42,241 bases of DNA from a bacterium TMED46 (GTDB lineage Bacteria > Fidelibacterota > Marinisomatia > Marinisomatales > UBA1611), in assembly GCA_002167345.2 (NCBI GenBank), contig NHCZ02000012.1, positions 34,532 to 76,772 on the forward strand. Direction: 5' to 3'. Below are positions 16,827 through 26,328 of the stretch, piece by piece (the first letter of the stretch is position 1; each line of letters opens with the position of its first letter). Position numbers and translations under genes: made by a program. The notes under the pieces were generated by a model. The model saw only the letters and a program-made list of their open reading frames with translations, was not told the origin of the DNA and ran no database searches.

Positions 16827-19800
16827 TTATTCTTGGTTGTACCCCATGATCATCTGGATCAGAGATATAAGATCCATTACATTGACCATGCCGTCTCCAT
16901 TAATATCTCCAAAGAAAGGATTTACCTGTCCCTCATAACCAAGGTTAAAATCTACCAATAACATCAGATCATAGATGTCTATTACCTCATCATAGTTTAG
17001 ATCACCCTCTAATCTCATGTCACTTCCACGAGTAGTGATCAATACAGCTGTTTCATCTGATAATTCCATTGCAGCGGGGTGATAGGTATCATTGAATGTA
17101 TACTGAAGACCTCTTGACATAGTATGATCTTCTATTCCGACTGAACAATAAAGTCCGTGGGTCTGATCCCAACTATAGGAACCGTAAGATGTATTATTGA
17201 ATTCTTTATACTGTAGAAGAATCTCACCATCTCCAGTAGGGGTGATATAATAGCTAGGGTCATATAAAACCGCTTGGAATGTTTCAAGTGAGTTATTCTG
17301 ATATGTTCTAGCCTCTGACCATTCTACGTAGAACTTCTTTTCTATCTGGTCATGCCAAGTGTAGACCCTTCCACCATTTGATAATTTAAGGTCATCCCAG
17401 AAAACAGCTATCATTTTAGCTGGACCACCCACCCCAGGAATTTGATAGTTTCGAAATGATTCAAGGTCTGTATCACCCATAGCGATCCAGCCATTTGAAC
17501 AGATACTGATCTCATCATATTCCTGACCATAAAATTTAAATGTAAAAGGCAAACTGATCGTCTGAACATCATCCTGATTATTACCATTATCTGTAAGCGA
17601 ATTTAGATGAGTTCCTGGACCTCCTTCTCTGGCATCGATCTCAACCCAATCGTACGTTGGTGCTAAAACATAGTTAATATCTTCATTATCGTATATGTAG
17701 TAGCCATAGGAGTCTGGCCCGACAGGGTCATTAACAGTAGGCTGTCCTATTTGCACCTCAATAATAGAATTAGTTGAATAGCCATCTTCAGTTTCAAGAC
17801 TAACGATCAAATGTGCGATAGCTCCAGGAATTGTCACATCAAGAGCGCTTACTTCAAAATAGTCATTACCATTAAATGACGACCCACCAGAATTAACTGA
17901 GGTCCATGTCCCACTATCATCTATTATTTCTATAAAAGGTGATGCACACGTTATGGTGCCGGATATCGACACTGCATGGGTTGAACCAGTATTATTCAAT
18001 TCGATCTTGATATATGAAGATTCTCCAGGCGTTAGAACATCACTAGCTGAACCAAGTACATCAACATCACTTGCACTTATTGAATTGCCATGTGCAACTA
18101 TATCGAGTACTCCATTGAAATTTCCACCCTCATTATCTACAAAGTTGACAATGAGATCAAGATTACTACCTTGCGCTAAACCATCATTCAGTACTACTAG
18201 ATACGGTAAACTGCCATTAATAGTTTCACCAGATGCAATATCACCAAATTCTACCATATTTGCTGTAGAATCAATGAGAACATTGCCACTGGTTGATACT
18301 AAATAGCCAATTACATTAGTTGCATCCACAGAGCCATAATTCTTAGCACTTACATAGATTTCTATTGCTTCACCACCATTTGCCACAAAGTCACCATTAC
18401 CACTTGACTGACCTGAACCATCATCATAAAGTGTGTAGGGTGAAGAACCAACTCCGATGGCTACGCCTGGGTCATGTATCTGGAATGAGTTTTGATATGG
18501 ATAATGATTTTTCTTAGTAACAGTGACGAGCACCTCTCCAGTCTCAAATGATGTGACTGGTAACCTAACAAATCCTTGGGCATCGGTATATCCAGACTCA
18601 AATATCTCGTCTTCCATAAGAATTGTCACCCATGCACCTTCGACAGGACCATTATCTTTATCTACTGTAATGTCTATAAAGTTTGAACCGGTAGTAACCA
18701 TGTATGGGTGCGTGACCGTTGTCATTTCGGGATAATCGGTCCACATCTGAAGTGAGGACTCTCCCATAAGATTATTCCAATGCGTAAAGATATGACAGTA
18801 ATTATTCGGATTTGATGGATAGTTCGTATAGAGCATCATTTTACCATACATCAGTGCCGCACCGGGTGTATCAAGGCCTTTTAACAATGCACCATAATAA
18901 AAACCCATATCAACAATATTATTGAACATTGTGTGCGTGCCAAGTGTTGCAGTTCCAATACAGACAACAGAACCTTTTGGATTTGAGGATGTTCCTGCTC
19001 TAAGGAAAGATTCACTGAGGGCCTCATTGTTAGAAGCAAATGAACCAGTTCCACATGTGATCACAGTAGCAACTGGTAACATAAAACCATTGGACGTACT
19101 ATTCACGTCACTAGATCCAAAACCGCTCACACCGTAATATCCCCTATAATTGAAAAGAGAGACACCTTCATTGAGTCCTGATGTCATCTGGCTTGGGAAA
19201 GATCCACTGTAAACTGTATTGACTTCTTCGTAACCAGCAAGGTCTAACATCTCATGTATATTCTCATTTGTAATAACACAAGAAATACCTGAAGTATTTG
19301 GATCGCCTACTAGACAGGCACGTTGAAACCAATTTTCATTCATGTAGGGGTTTGATTCATAATTCAGCGTCTTACTGATGATCGTATTTAAATGTGAGCT
19401 TGAAGAAAAACTCAGCCTTCCAATGAAAACCTCAGGATATACATCCCCACCTTCTAGGGTAGTATATGGCTGATCACCCTCGCCATTGTAGCCACTATAT
19501 GACTCCGTCCATGTGGGTATATCATAGCTACCAGTAGCATCGCCAACAATATTTACATGCACAGGTGGGTTGTCCCATGTCTCGTACGCTTCTTCGATAT
19601 AATCTTTTAGATTGTTCCTATTATTTACAACGTTTGAAGAAGAGACATATTGCACGTCATACCCTACTCTTTTTTTCCAATCCATGAGTTGTTCTACTGT
19701 ACCTAGGAGATTACCAATATTGTTCGGTAAAACGTAGAGTATGCAAGGACGTTGATAGTCCACTTCATCCCTGGACATAGAACTATAGTTGATTATTAAG

Positions 19801-20414
19801 GATTCATATAAAGCTTCAAATTCGCGCGATCTTTTCTGCGGTATAAATGGCATATCGACAGTACCTGACTCTAACAACTCTACGTCAGCACTGTGAATGA
19901 TCATCAATTCTTTTGTCACAGGATTATACTGAAAGGGTGTCAATGAAACTTGAACCATTACAATATCTCTAAATACCATAGGTTCGGAAACTGTAGCGAT
20001 CTGATCTGGGAAGGTCATATCATGATTATAAACAGTGCCCTTGGTAAAATTCCCAGTTAGCTCAGGTTCCCAGCTTTCAAACGGCAGGACCTCCACATTA
20101 GGGATGGTTTCAGACTCTTGGATAGAAACCTCGACCGTATAAGATTTACCAGGCTCTGTGGCATAAAAGGTAGAGACTGTTGGAATATCAGGCTGACCAG
20201 ACTCTACTTTTGAACCTGCGCCAGATATTTCTGGTTTAATGTAGAAAGTACCATTTTTATCCACCTCAGTTAATTCAAACCCTGGAATAGAAAAACTGAG
20301 TTGTTTTTCCATATTGGTAATATCAAAACCGCTGAAGCTTACGTCAGAGCTTTCTGATGCAACTAAAATGTTGAAAACTGCAATAATCCATAACCGACCG
20401 CATATTTTTGTCAT
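16827..20414 (-). CDS. C25 (gingipain)-family secreted protein with C-terminal dockerin, catalytic His absent
   Basis: The 1195-residue product has a signal peptide (1-20), a gingipain-type propeptide-like region (~25-220), a C25 core (~225-570), Ig-like and CARDB-like beta domains (~600-890), a NIDO-like domain (~895-1130), and a dockerin pair in the last ~59 residues (GDLNYDEVIDIYDLMLLVD and GDINGDGMVNVMDLISLI). The core shows VNIVGDATGSYDIPT, VFIGRLSF and the nucleophile region VITCGTGSFA with Cys454. The His of the usual GHG is missing, as NYRGYYGVSGF places Tyr at 426 and 427. Unlike the other big secreted proteins here, it ends in dockerin-like calcium-binding repeats instead of a T9SS sorting domain. 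GAGG 5 bases before the ATG is its ribosome site. It lies between pilD and pgsB, 11 bases after pilD. Confidence 0.87.
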   Translation of the reverse strand: MTKICGRLWIIAVFNILVASESSDVSFSGFDITNMEKQLSFSIPGFELTEVDKNGTFYIKPEISGAGSKVESGQPDIPTVSTFYATEPGKSYTVEVSIQESETIPNVEVLPFESWEPELTGNFTKGTVYNHDMTFPDQIATVSEPMVFRDIVMVQVSLTPFQYNPVTKELMIIHSADVELLESGTVDMPFIPQKRSREFEALYESLIINYSSMSRDEVDYQRPCILYVLPNNIGNLLGTVEQLMDWKKRVGYDVQYVSSSNVVNNRNNLKDYIEEAYETWDNPPVHVNIVGDATGSYDIPTWTESYSGYNGEGDQPYTTLEGGDVYPEVFIGRLSFSSSSHLNTIISKTLNYESNPYMNENWFQRACLVGDPNTSGISCVITNENIHEMLDLAGYEEVNTVYSGSFPSQMTSGLNEGVSLFNYRGYYGVSGFGSSDVNSTSNGFMLPVATVITCGTGSFASNNEALSESFLRAGTSSNPKGSVVCIGTATLGTHTMFNNIVDMGFYYGALLKGLDTPGAALMYGKMMLYTNYPSNPNNYCHIFTHWNNLMGESSLQMWTDYPEMTTVTHPYMVTTGSNFIDITVDKDNGPVEGAWVTILMEDEIFESGYTDAQGFVRLPVTSFETGEVLVTVTKKNHYPYQNSFQIHDPGVAIGVGSSPYTLYDDGSGQSSGNGDFVANGGEAIEIYVSAKNYGSVDATNVIGYLVSTSGNVLIDSTANMVEFGDIASGETINGSLPYLVVLNDGLAQGSNLDLIVNFVDNEGGNFNGVLDIVAHGNSISASDVDVLGSASDVLTPGESSYIKIELNNTGSTHAVSISGTITCASPFIEIIDDSGTWTSVNSGGSSFNGNDYFEVSALDVTIPGAIAHLIVSLETEDGYSTNSIIEVQIGQPTVNDPVGPDSYGYYIYDNEDINYVLAPTYDWVEIDAREGGPGTHLNSLTDNGNNQDDVQTISLPFTFKFYGQEYDEISICSNGWIAMGDTDLESFRNYQIPGVGGPAKMIAVFWDDLKLSNGGRVYTWHDQIEKKFYVEWSEARTYQNNSLETFQAVLYDPSYYITPTGDGEILLQYKEFNNTSYGSYSWDQTHGLYCSVGIEDHTMSRGLQYTFNDTYHPAAMELSDETAVLITTRGSDMRLEGDLNYDEVIDIYDLMLLVDFNLGYEGQVNPFFGDINGDGMVNVMDLISLIQMIMGYNQE

Positions 20415-20425
20415 GTCTGCCTCTA

Positions 20426-21067
20426 TTATAATATCAATAAATGAAAGAATTCCGGATAGTAGAAACTACCAACATAAGTACCCGTTCCTGCAATAGATAA
20501 AAACGGGGCCATTGGCATCGCCCTGTCTTTATCAAAATCTGTTACTAAAGAAACGCCTAACCAGGTTAATAAACTCAAAACCGATGCACTAAATAAGGTT
20601 ATGGCCATTCTGGTAGGCCCTAACCATGCCCCTAAAACTATACCCATTTGTATGTCACCAAACCCCATCCCCTGACGTTTTGTGACCGACCATAATGCTC
20701 CCATAATGATTAGTGGTATGACTGCTCCAACAAATATACCCCAAAGTGCAGAACTTAGAAATATCACATCCAGTATTATGGCAATGAATGCAATGGCTAG
20801 GCCCATAAGAATGAAAACGACAGGAATCTGGAATGTTCTTAGGTCAACAAATGCAATTCCAGCCAATACAGTCACAATGAATGAAAATATAAAAGCCTCA
20901 TTCATGGGAAGGCTATAGAATGCCCATGTGAATGAAACCATGCCAATGAATTCCATACTCGGATCTTTTATGTTCATTTCATATCCATCTATAGAAAGCC
21001 AGTTGACGATATGCTTTATTCCATGTCCGGACATCAAACCACCAATGATTGGTAAGACCTGACCCAT
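20426..21067 (-). CDS. pilD: prepilin peptidase (A24 aspartic protease), lacking the methyltransferase loop
   Basis: This polytopic membrane protein carries both A24 active-site aspartates: Asp in FVDLRTFQIP and the GxGD motif in GMGFGDIQMG. It therefore cleaves prepilin leader peptides at the inner membrane. The ATG at 21067 (start of MGQVLPIIGG) lies 1 base after the pilC stop and gives 213 residues. A longer reading from 21127 would overlap pilC by 59 bases with a non-family N-terminus. The usual ~100-residue N-terminal part with GSFLNVV and two CxxC pairs, which methylates the processed pilin, is largely absent: after MSGHGIKHIVNWL the sequence jumps to a DPSMEFIG segment. Pilin methylation may be missing or done by another enzyme. 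It serves the pilins encoded upstream. Confidence 0.85.
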   Translation of the reverse strand: MGQVLPIIGGLMSGHGIKHIVNWLSIDGYEMNIKDPSMEFIGMVSFTWAFYSLPMNEAFIFSFIVTVLAGIAFVDLRTFQIPVVFILMGLAIAFIAIILDVIFLSSALWGIFVGAVIPLIIMGALWSVTKRQGMGFGDIQMGIVLGAWLGPTRMAITLFSASVLSLLTWLGVSLVTDFDKDRAMPMAPFLSIAGTGTYVGSFYYPEFFHLLIL

Positions 21068-21068
21068 A

Positions 21069-22316
21069 TTATAATCCAGATTGCAGAGCCGACCCCAAAT
21101 GGAATACAGGCAGATATGTGAGTACAACCATTAAAGCTATGACTGCCCCTACCATTAGTATAAGTAAAGGCTCGATAAGGGTTGTCATTCTATCAACGAG
21201 TGCATCTACCTGTTTCTGGTAGTAGTCTGCAGCTCTATCCAGAAGGTCATCCAATTCTCCTGTATCTTCACCCGTGGATGCTAATTGTAGCAGTATAGAT
21301 GGGAATACCTCTGTCCTTCTAAGTGCCGTTGATATATTATATCCGTCCCTTATAAGATCGGATGCATCATCTATAGCTCTTTCATAGACTTTATTATCAA
21401 CTACTTTTCTTAGTAAAGCAGTGGTCTCAAGAACTGGAACGCCTGCACCAATGAGAATACCAAATGTCTTACAAAATTTATTCAATATAGATTGCTCAAT
21501 TAATGCACCAAAAACTGGGATCTTTAGTTTAATAGTATCTAGAGTGTAACCACCTCGCTGCGTCTTGGATATGAGCCAAATTATAGAAAAGACTGTAAAA
21601 ATTGAAAAAGCAAGAAAACCAATATTGTTACCAAACCAGGTACTAAAATCGATCATTTGCCGCGTAGCGGCAGGAAGCCCTGCTCCTAGTTGAGAATACA
21701 CCTGAGAAAATTTAGGTATGATCACCAAGAGCATTACCATCAGCATAGCAATGAGGAATAGGATCATGAAAATCGGGTAATTCATCGCTGACTTTACCTT
21801 TCTACGTGTATCATCCAAATTCTCAAGGTAAGAAGATAATTGCTCAAGGATCTCATTCAGGTTACCGCTCACTTCACCAGCCTTTACCATCGCAACAAAT
21901 AAAGTATTAAAAACACCTGGATGCCTTGATAAGGATTCTGAAAGGTTAAGACCCTTACGAATATTTTCACTGACAGTGTTCAATATCTTCTGAAATTTTC
22001 TATGTTTCTCTTCGACTCCTAGGCTTTGTATAGCACGCTCAAGTGTAAGGCCTGCAGAAAACATTGTAGCAAGCTGCCGGGTAAAAAATACAATATTAGA
22101 AAGTGGGATTCTATTCTTGGCTTTTTCTATTGATAATTGTATTTCATCAATAAATGGACCAAGAAAATCAAAGGTGTCATCTACTTCTTTAAGAGTAATG
22201 ACCATTTGACCATTAGCGGATAATTTCTGCACCGCAGTATCAAGGGAGTCTGCACGGATCTCTCCTTCTTTTCTCTTTCCCTCAGGATCCTTGGTCAAAT
22301 AATTAAATACTGCCAC
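21069..22316 (-). CDS. pilC: type IV pilus inner-membrane platform protein PilC (GspF family)
   Basis: The 415-residue product has the standard layout of the family. A cytoplasmic N-terminus starts with FNYLTKDPEGKRKEGEI, followed by two repeated T2SSF domains, each with FxRQLATMFSAGL-type or FGILIGAGVP-type cores. There are three membrane spans near residues 170-195, 220-245 and 380-405. GEVSGNLNEILEQLSSYLE and GEDTGELDDLLDRAADYY are the paired GE-x-G motifs of GspF/PilC. It forms the platform linking the PilB and PilT motors to the growing pilus. Its start overlaps the last base of pilB, and pilD follows 1 base after its stop. Confidence 0.95.
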   Translation of the reverse strand: MAVFNYLTKDPEGKRKEGEIRADSLDTAVQKLSANGQMVITLKEVDDTFDFLGPFIDEIQLSIEKAKNRIPLSNIVFFTRQLATMFSAGLTLERAIQSLGVEEKHRKFQKILNTVSENIRKGLNLSESLSRHPGVFNTLFVAMVKAGEVSGNLNEILEQLSSYLENLDDTRRKVKSAMNYPIFMILFLIAMLMVMLLVIIPKFSQVYSQLGAGLPAATRQMIDFSTWFGNNIGFLAFSIFTVFSIIWLISKTQRGGYTLDTIKLKIPVFGALIEQSILNKFCKTFGILIGAGVPVLETTALLRKVVDNKVYERAIDDASDLIRDGYNISTALRRTEVFPSILLQLASTGEDTGELDDLLDRAADYYQKQVDALVDRMTTLIEPLLILMVGAVIALMVVLTYLPVFHLGSALQSGL

Positions 22317-24037
22317 TAGAGATCCTCAACAGTCGATCTTAACACTTCTTCGATAGAGGTTGTACCATCGAGAACTCTTTCAAGACCAGCCTCTCTCAAT
22401 GTGACCATCTCATTATCTAGCGCAGCCTGACGTATTTCATCCTCATTAGCATTGTCAAATACAAGCTTACGCAATTCACGTGCCATAGGTATCATCTCAA
22501 AAATGGCTAGCCTTCCCTTATATCCTGTATTACGACACTCAGCACACCCCTTAGCTTTGTAAAGAGCTTTAGGGACACTGCTCGGATCTAATCCAACTAG
22601 ACCTAATTCTTGTTTACTTGGGACATATTCCTCCTTACAGTTATTGCAAAGTCTTCGAACTAGACGTTGTGCCATAACAAGGTTGAGACATGAACCCACT
22701 AAAAACGGAGCTATACCTATATCTAATAACCTAGTAATAGTTCCCGGAGCATCGTTTGCATGCACAGTAGAAAATACCAAGTGCCCAGTCAATGCAAATT
22801 TCACAGCAATGTCTGCAGTCTCACCATCCCTTATCTCACCAATGAGCAAGACATCTGGATCTTGACGCAGTATAGAACGCAGGGTCGAACCAAAGGTGAG
22901 ACCTATATCCTCAAACACCTGTACCTGATTCACACCATCTAATTGATACTCGACAGGATCTTCTACTGTTGTAATATTGGTTTTTTCACTCTTGATCTCT
23001 TTTAAAGCTGCGTAGAGAGATGTTGATTTACCTGATCCGGTAGGTCCAGACACCACGACCATACCATATGGTTGATTGATGACTTTTTTAAAAGTGTTAA
23101 GATTTCGTTTAGGAAAACCAAGAGATGTTAGATTAAAATCGAATCCTGTTTTATCCAACAGCCTCATTACAACTTTTTCACCATAGACTGTAGGTAAAAT
23201 TGATACACGAATATCTATATCTTTACCAGGCGCTTTAACAGAAAATCTTCCATCCTGTGGTAATCTTTTTTCAGCAATATTCAAGTTTGATAATATCTTT
23301 ATTCTTGTTACCAGGCCACTTAAGGATGCAATAGGCGGTGTCATGATTGTTTGTAATACACCATCAATTCTAATTCTTATGTAGACCTGATTTTCCATTG
23401 GCTCAATGTGAATATCTGTAGCACGCTCTTTGATCGATTCCTGAAAAATAAGATTGACCAGCTTAACAATGGGTGCATCTTCCTCAGATGCCTTGTCTGG
23501 TGATAGGTCAACCTCTTCCTGTGAGCCCTCATCACCTGATACAACGGTGATGCTATCAATGGTCTGTTCAACCTCAGCGGTTTTTTGTATCTCACCGTAA
23601 ACTTTATCTAATGCTTTTTCAAGTAAGCTGGGACCTGCAACTAAAATATCAGGGTTTAAACTCGTTAGTCTCTTGATTGAGTCAATAGCGACAACATCCT
23701 CTGGGTCTTCCATTGCAACCACGATGGTAGTATCATTACTGCTAACACCTAGAACTCTATTCTCGCGGGCAAAATCCTCAGGTATAAGCGCAGCCACTTC
23801 AGAGTCTGCTTCAAGAAGAATAAAATTATCTGCTTTTTTATATCCTAGTTGCTGACCATAGGCCGTTGCAAAATCATCTTCTTCCAACAAACCCATTTCG
23901 ATCAATGTTGTACCGATCTTTTCATTGGTAGTTTTTTGTTGTACGAGAGCTTCATTAATCCCGCTCTCTGTTGCTTTACCATTATTTACAAGGATCTCAC
24001 CAAGTTTTGAAAATTGTGGATTAAAATCTGCGCTCAT
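22316..24037 (-). CDS. pilB: type IV pilus extension ATPase PilB (GspE family)
   Basis: The 573-residue product has an N-terminal MshEN/GspE-N domain (~8-150), an acidic linker and a GspE AAA-type ATPase. Walker A GPTGSGKS is at 331-338, the Asp box VEDPVEY near 358-364, Walker B VLLIGEIRD near 396-403, the His box GHLVFSTVHAND at 418-429, and a zinc site with CNNC (464-467) and CAEC (498-501). These features separate it from PilT, which lacks the zinc site and MshEN domain. It powers pilus assembly from the cytoplasmic face of PilC. AGGG lies 7 bases before the ATG, and the stop overlaps the pilC start. The preceding gene is an Ig-like lipoprotein, an unusual neighbour for pilB. Confidence 0.96.
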   Translation of the reverse strand: MSADFNPQFSKLGEILVNNGKATESGINEALVQQKTTNEKIGTTLIEMGLLEEDDFATAYGQQLGYKKADNFILLEADSEVAALIPEDFARENRVLGVSSNDTTIVVAMEDPEDVVAIDSIKRLTSLNPDILVAGPSLLEKALDKVYGEIQKTAEVEQTIDSITVVSGDEGSQEEVDLSPDKASEEDAPIVKLVNLIFQESIKERATDIHIEPMENQVYIRIRIDGVLQTIMTPPIASLSGLVTRIKILSNLNIAEKRLPQDGRFSVKAPGKDIDIRVSILPTVYGEKVVMRLLDKTGFDFNLTSLGFPKRNLNTFKKVINQPYGMVVVSGPTGSGKSTSLYAALKEIKSEKTNITTVEDPVEYQLDGVNQVQVFEDIGLTFGSTLRSILRQDPDVLLIGEIRDGETADIAVKFALTGHLVFSTVHANDAPGTITRLLDIGIAPFLVGSCLNLVMAQRLVRRLCNNCKEEYVPSKQELGLVGLDPSSVPKALYKAKGCAECRNTGYKGRLAIFEMIPMARELRKLVFDNANEDEIRQAALDNEMVTLREAGLERVLDGTTSIEEVLRSTVEDL

Positions 24038-24071
24038 TTTCTATTCCCTTGATCTGTATAATTGTAGTTTA

Positions 24072-26327
24072 TTAAGGACACTCATCAGATGATGGAGATC
24101 TGACCAGAAGAATATCTATTGGATCGCTTGTGGTGATCTCTGGAATCATAAGGGTTGCAGTAAGACTTGAGGTAAAATCATCCCATGTACAAACTTGTGG
24201 GTTTTGGGTATCATCTATATTTGCCAATGTGCATAATGCACGATCATATTGAACTAGGATCCTTGCATAACCGTCCTCATCTGTTCGAACTACAGGCTCA
24301 CAATTGATCATTGAATATCCATCCCAGAATCCGTTCGCCTCTCCTTCATCAAAAGTGTTTTCTATGCCATCCTGTCCAAAATCATCAAATGGCTCTGAAA
24401 CCTCTGAGGTATCGTAGATACCATTCCCTGTTGTATCAAAAGAATCATGTCTTTGATTAAATGTACCCATGTCCAAGGTCTCAGGATCATCATCAGCTCC
24501 ATAATCACGCCAGCTGAAGCACCCATCTCCTACTCCTGCACCAAGAACGCCCTCATCTGTATAGGCCTCATACCCTAATTCGTTCCAGCCGAGCACTCCA
24601 GTCCCACCAAAAGCAACGGGTGCATCGACTACAGGGTTACCATAAAAATCAATGACCAGTGCACTGACCTGCAGTTCAGCAAGGTCAGTACCTTCAAGAG
24701 TAAAGTCAAAGTATGTGGCTTCTGCTAATAAGGTGACCTGACCAGGTAAAAAGAATAAAGTAGCATCACCCTGGTCTTCATTAATATAGGATGCCACAGA
24801 ATCACCATCAGTACCAAATGTAAGTGCCCGCACCTGACCTATGTCTCCGATAGCGTCTGTGGAGTAAACAATATTTGATCTCGCAACCCCAGAGGTAGCT
24901 TGGCCACTCAATATGCCTTCATTATTCGTATAACTAACCCCTTCTACAAATGCATCAATTAGCGTATCAGGCGGTAAGGGAGTAATGGACCAATATACAT
25001 AGGTAGAGTCTTCAACTGGGTTGTACCATCTATCATAAACAATAGCAGCACACTCTGTCTGATAAAATCCACCACCGATAGCTTCTGTACTGTTTGGATC
25101 ATACTCTGCTTCAATATGGTATGGCGCTCCTGATGAAATGATAACAGGAACTGTTATACTTTCTAAGGCATCATTTAGAGTATCGCATATGGATGTTTCT
25201 ACAGTATTTGCTGTCGCAATGATCCTTACAGGACCTGGCTCCGTACCACTATTCAGCGAAACAGTCGCCACACCATTGACCGTCTCTACATTGACTGAGG
25301 TCTGATCTGGACTATTCAAATATGTTCCTTGTAGAATGGGTTCTAGCCTGAAATTAACTGTTACACCTGATGTCAAAAGATTTCCATTACTATCATATAC
25401 CTCTGCCTTGATATCTGTGGATTCAATTCCACCTCCATCCTTTACAACTATTTCACTTGGGTTGGAAGCTGGTATTTCAATATAGGCGCAAGATCCAACT
25501 GCGCTTTCTGTACCGATAACGATCTGTTTTGAAACCGTAACTGTGTCTCCTATAGCCGGGTGATAGAAAGAGGTATTTACCAGCCCTGGTCCTACATTTT
25601 CACTGAAACTATAAGATTCGAAGGTTGTATTTATCATGCCTGTAGGATCGGTAAAACATGTATCTCCGCAAATAATACTACCATTAGCTGATTCTATATT
25701 AAGAAGGACCCCATCTAGGTCATCGCCGTGTGCATTTTGAAGGAGTACTTCATAGGGACTGCTTCCACCAAGATCTATCTGGGCATCTGCAGTAATGTTC
25801 ATTGTATAAGGCCAGACCTGCTCTTTTTGACTAAAAACTGAGAATTCTACATTATCAATGATATCACTTGTGTATTTTACCGTTATGATAGCACCCGAGG
25901 ATGCGGTGGACTCGATCTTTTCGGCACCATTACTCGGTGTAAAACGAGCAAATGCATACCCATTTCCACCAAGTTCAGGGAAACCAAATTCCTTAAAATT
26001 CGGCACATACTTTGTTGATGGATCACTGGTGTCGAAAGCGCCATCAATATCTGAAGAGAATTGTAGTGATTTTCCATTAGCTCCAACGCCCTCTCCATCC
26101 AATAGTCTGGCTATAACGATAACTGAAGTTTTTGCCTCAGCATCTGATAAAACCTCACCGACTATGATAGGATTAGATGTCTCGCCATGTACGAAAACAT
26201 GGGCCAAGGATAGCGAACCTGTCTCAACTGCAGTTTCTACTTCTTCAGGTAAACGATCGTCACATGATAAAGTAAATATCGATATGAAAAGGAATGATAG
26301 AAAACTAATAATTTTAGAAAAATTCAT
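24072..26327 (-). CDS. Ig-like (Big-type) repeat lipoprotein within the pilus operon
   Basis: The 751-residue product starts with a lipoprotein-like signal (IFTLSC, Cys22 as probable lipidated residue). It continues as three or four Ig-like domains of the bacterial Big/invasin kind: AKTSVIVIARLLDGEGV with FARFTPSNGAEKI, IKAEVYDSNGNLLTSGVTVNF with GVATVSLNSG, and LQVSALVIDFYGNPVVDAPV with YARILVQYD. Near residues 615-660 an Asp-rich segment (DTTGNGIYDTSE, DDFGQDGIENTFDEGE) could bind calcium. It sits between pilQ and pilB, with its own Shine-Dalgarno inside the last codons of pilQ, so it is probably made with the pilus machine. An outer-membrane lipoprotein decorating the PilQ pore or acting as an adhesin is my inference; I know no named homologue. 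Confidence 0.75.
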   Translation of the reverse strand: MNFSKIISFLSFLFISIFTLSCDDRLPEEVETAVETGSLSLAHVFVHGETSNPIIVGEVLSDAEAKTSVIVIARLLDGEGVGANGKSLQFSSDIDGAFDTSDPSTKYVPNFKEFGFPELGGNGYAFARFTPSNGAEKIESTASSGAIITVKYTSDIIDNVEFSVFSQKEQVWPYTMNITADAQIDLGGSSPYEVLLQNAHGDDLDGVLLNIESANGSIICGDTCFTDPTGMINTTFESYSFSENVGPGLVNTSFYHPAIGDTVTVSKQIVIGTESAVGSCAYIEIPASNPSEIVVKDGGGIESTDIKAEVYDSNGNLLTSGVTVNFRLEPILQGTYLNSPDQTSVNVETVNGVATVSLNSGTEPGPVRIIATANTVETSICDTLNDALESITVPVIISSGAPYHIEAEYDPNSTEAIGGGFYQTECAAIVYDRWYNPVEDSTYVYWSITPLPPDTLIDAFVEGVSYTNNEGILSGQATSGVARSNIVYSTDAIGDIGQVRALTFGTDGDSVASYINEDQGDATLFFLPGQVTLLAEATYFDFTLEGTDLAELQVSALVIDFYGNPVVDAPVAFGGTGVLGWNELGYEAYTDEGVLGAGVGDGCFSWRDYGADDDPETLDMGTFNQRHDSFDTTGNGIYDTSEVSEPFDDFGQDGIENTFDEGEANGFWDGYSMINCEPVVRTDEDGYARILVQYDRALCTLANIDDTQNPQVCTWDDFTSSLTATLMIPEITTSDPIDILLVRSPSSDECP

Positions 26328-26328
26328 A

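Noticed and set aside
21068-21127. Longer N-terminus for the prepilin peptidase
   Set aside because: It would overlap pilC by 59 bases and adds residues unlike the family; the ATG at 21067, 1 base after the pilC stop, is a better start.
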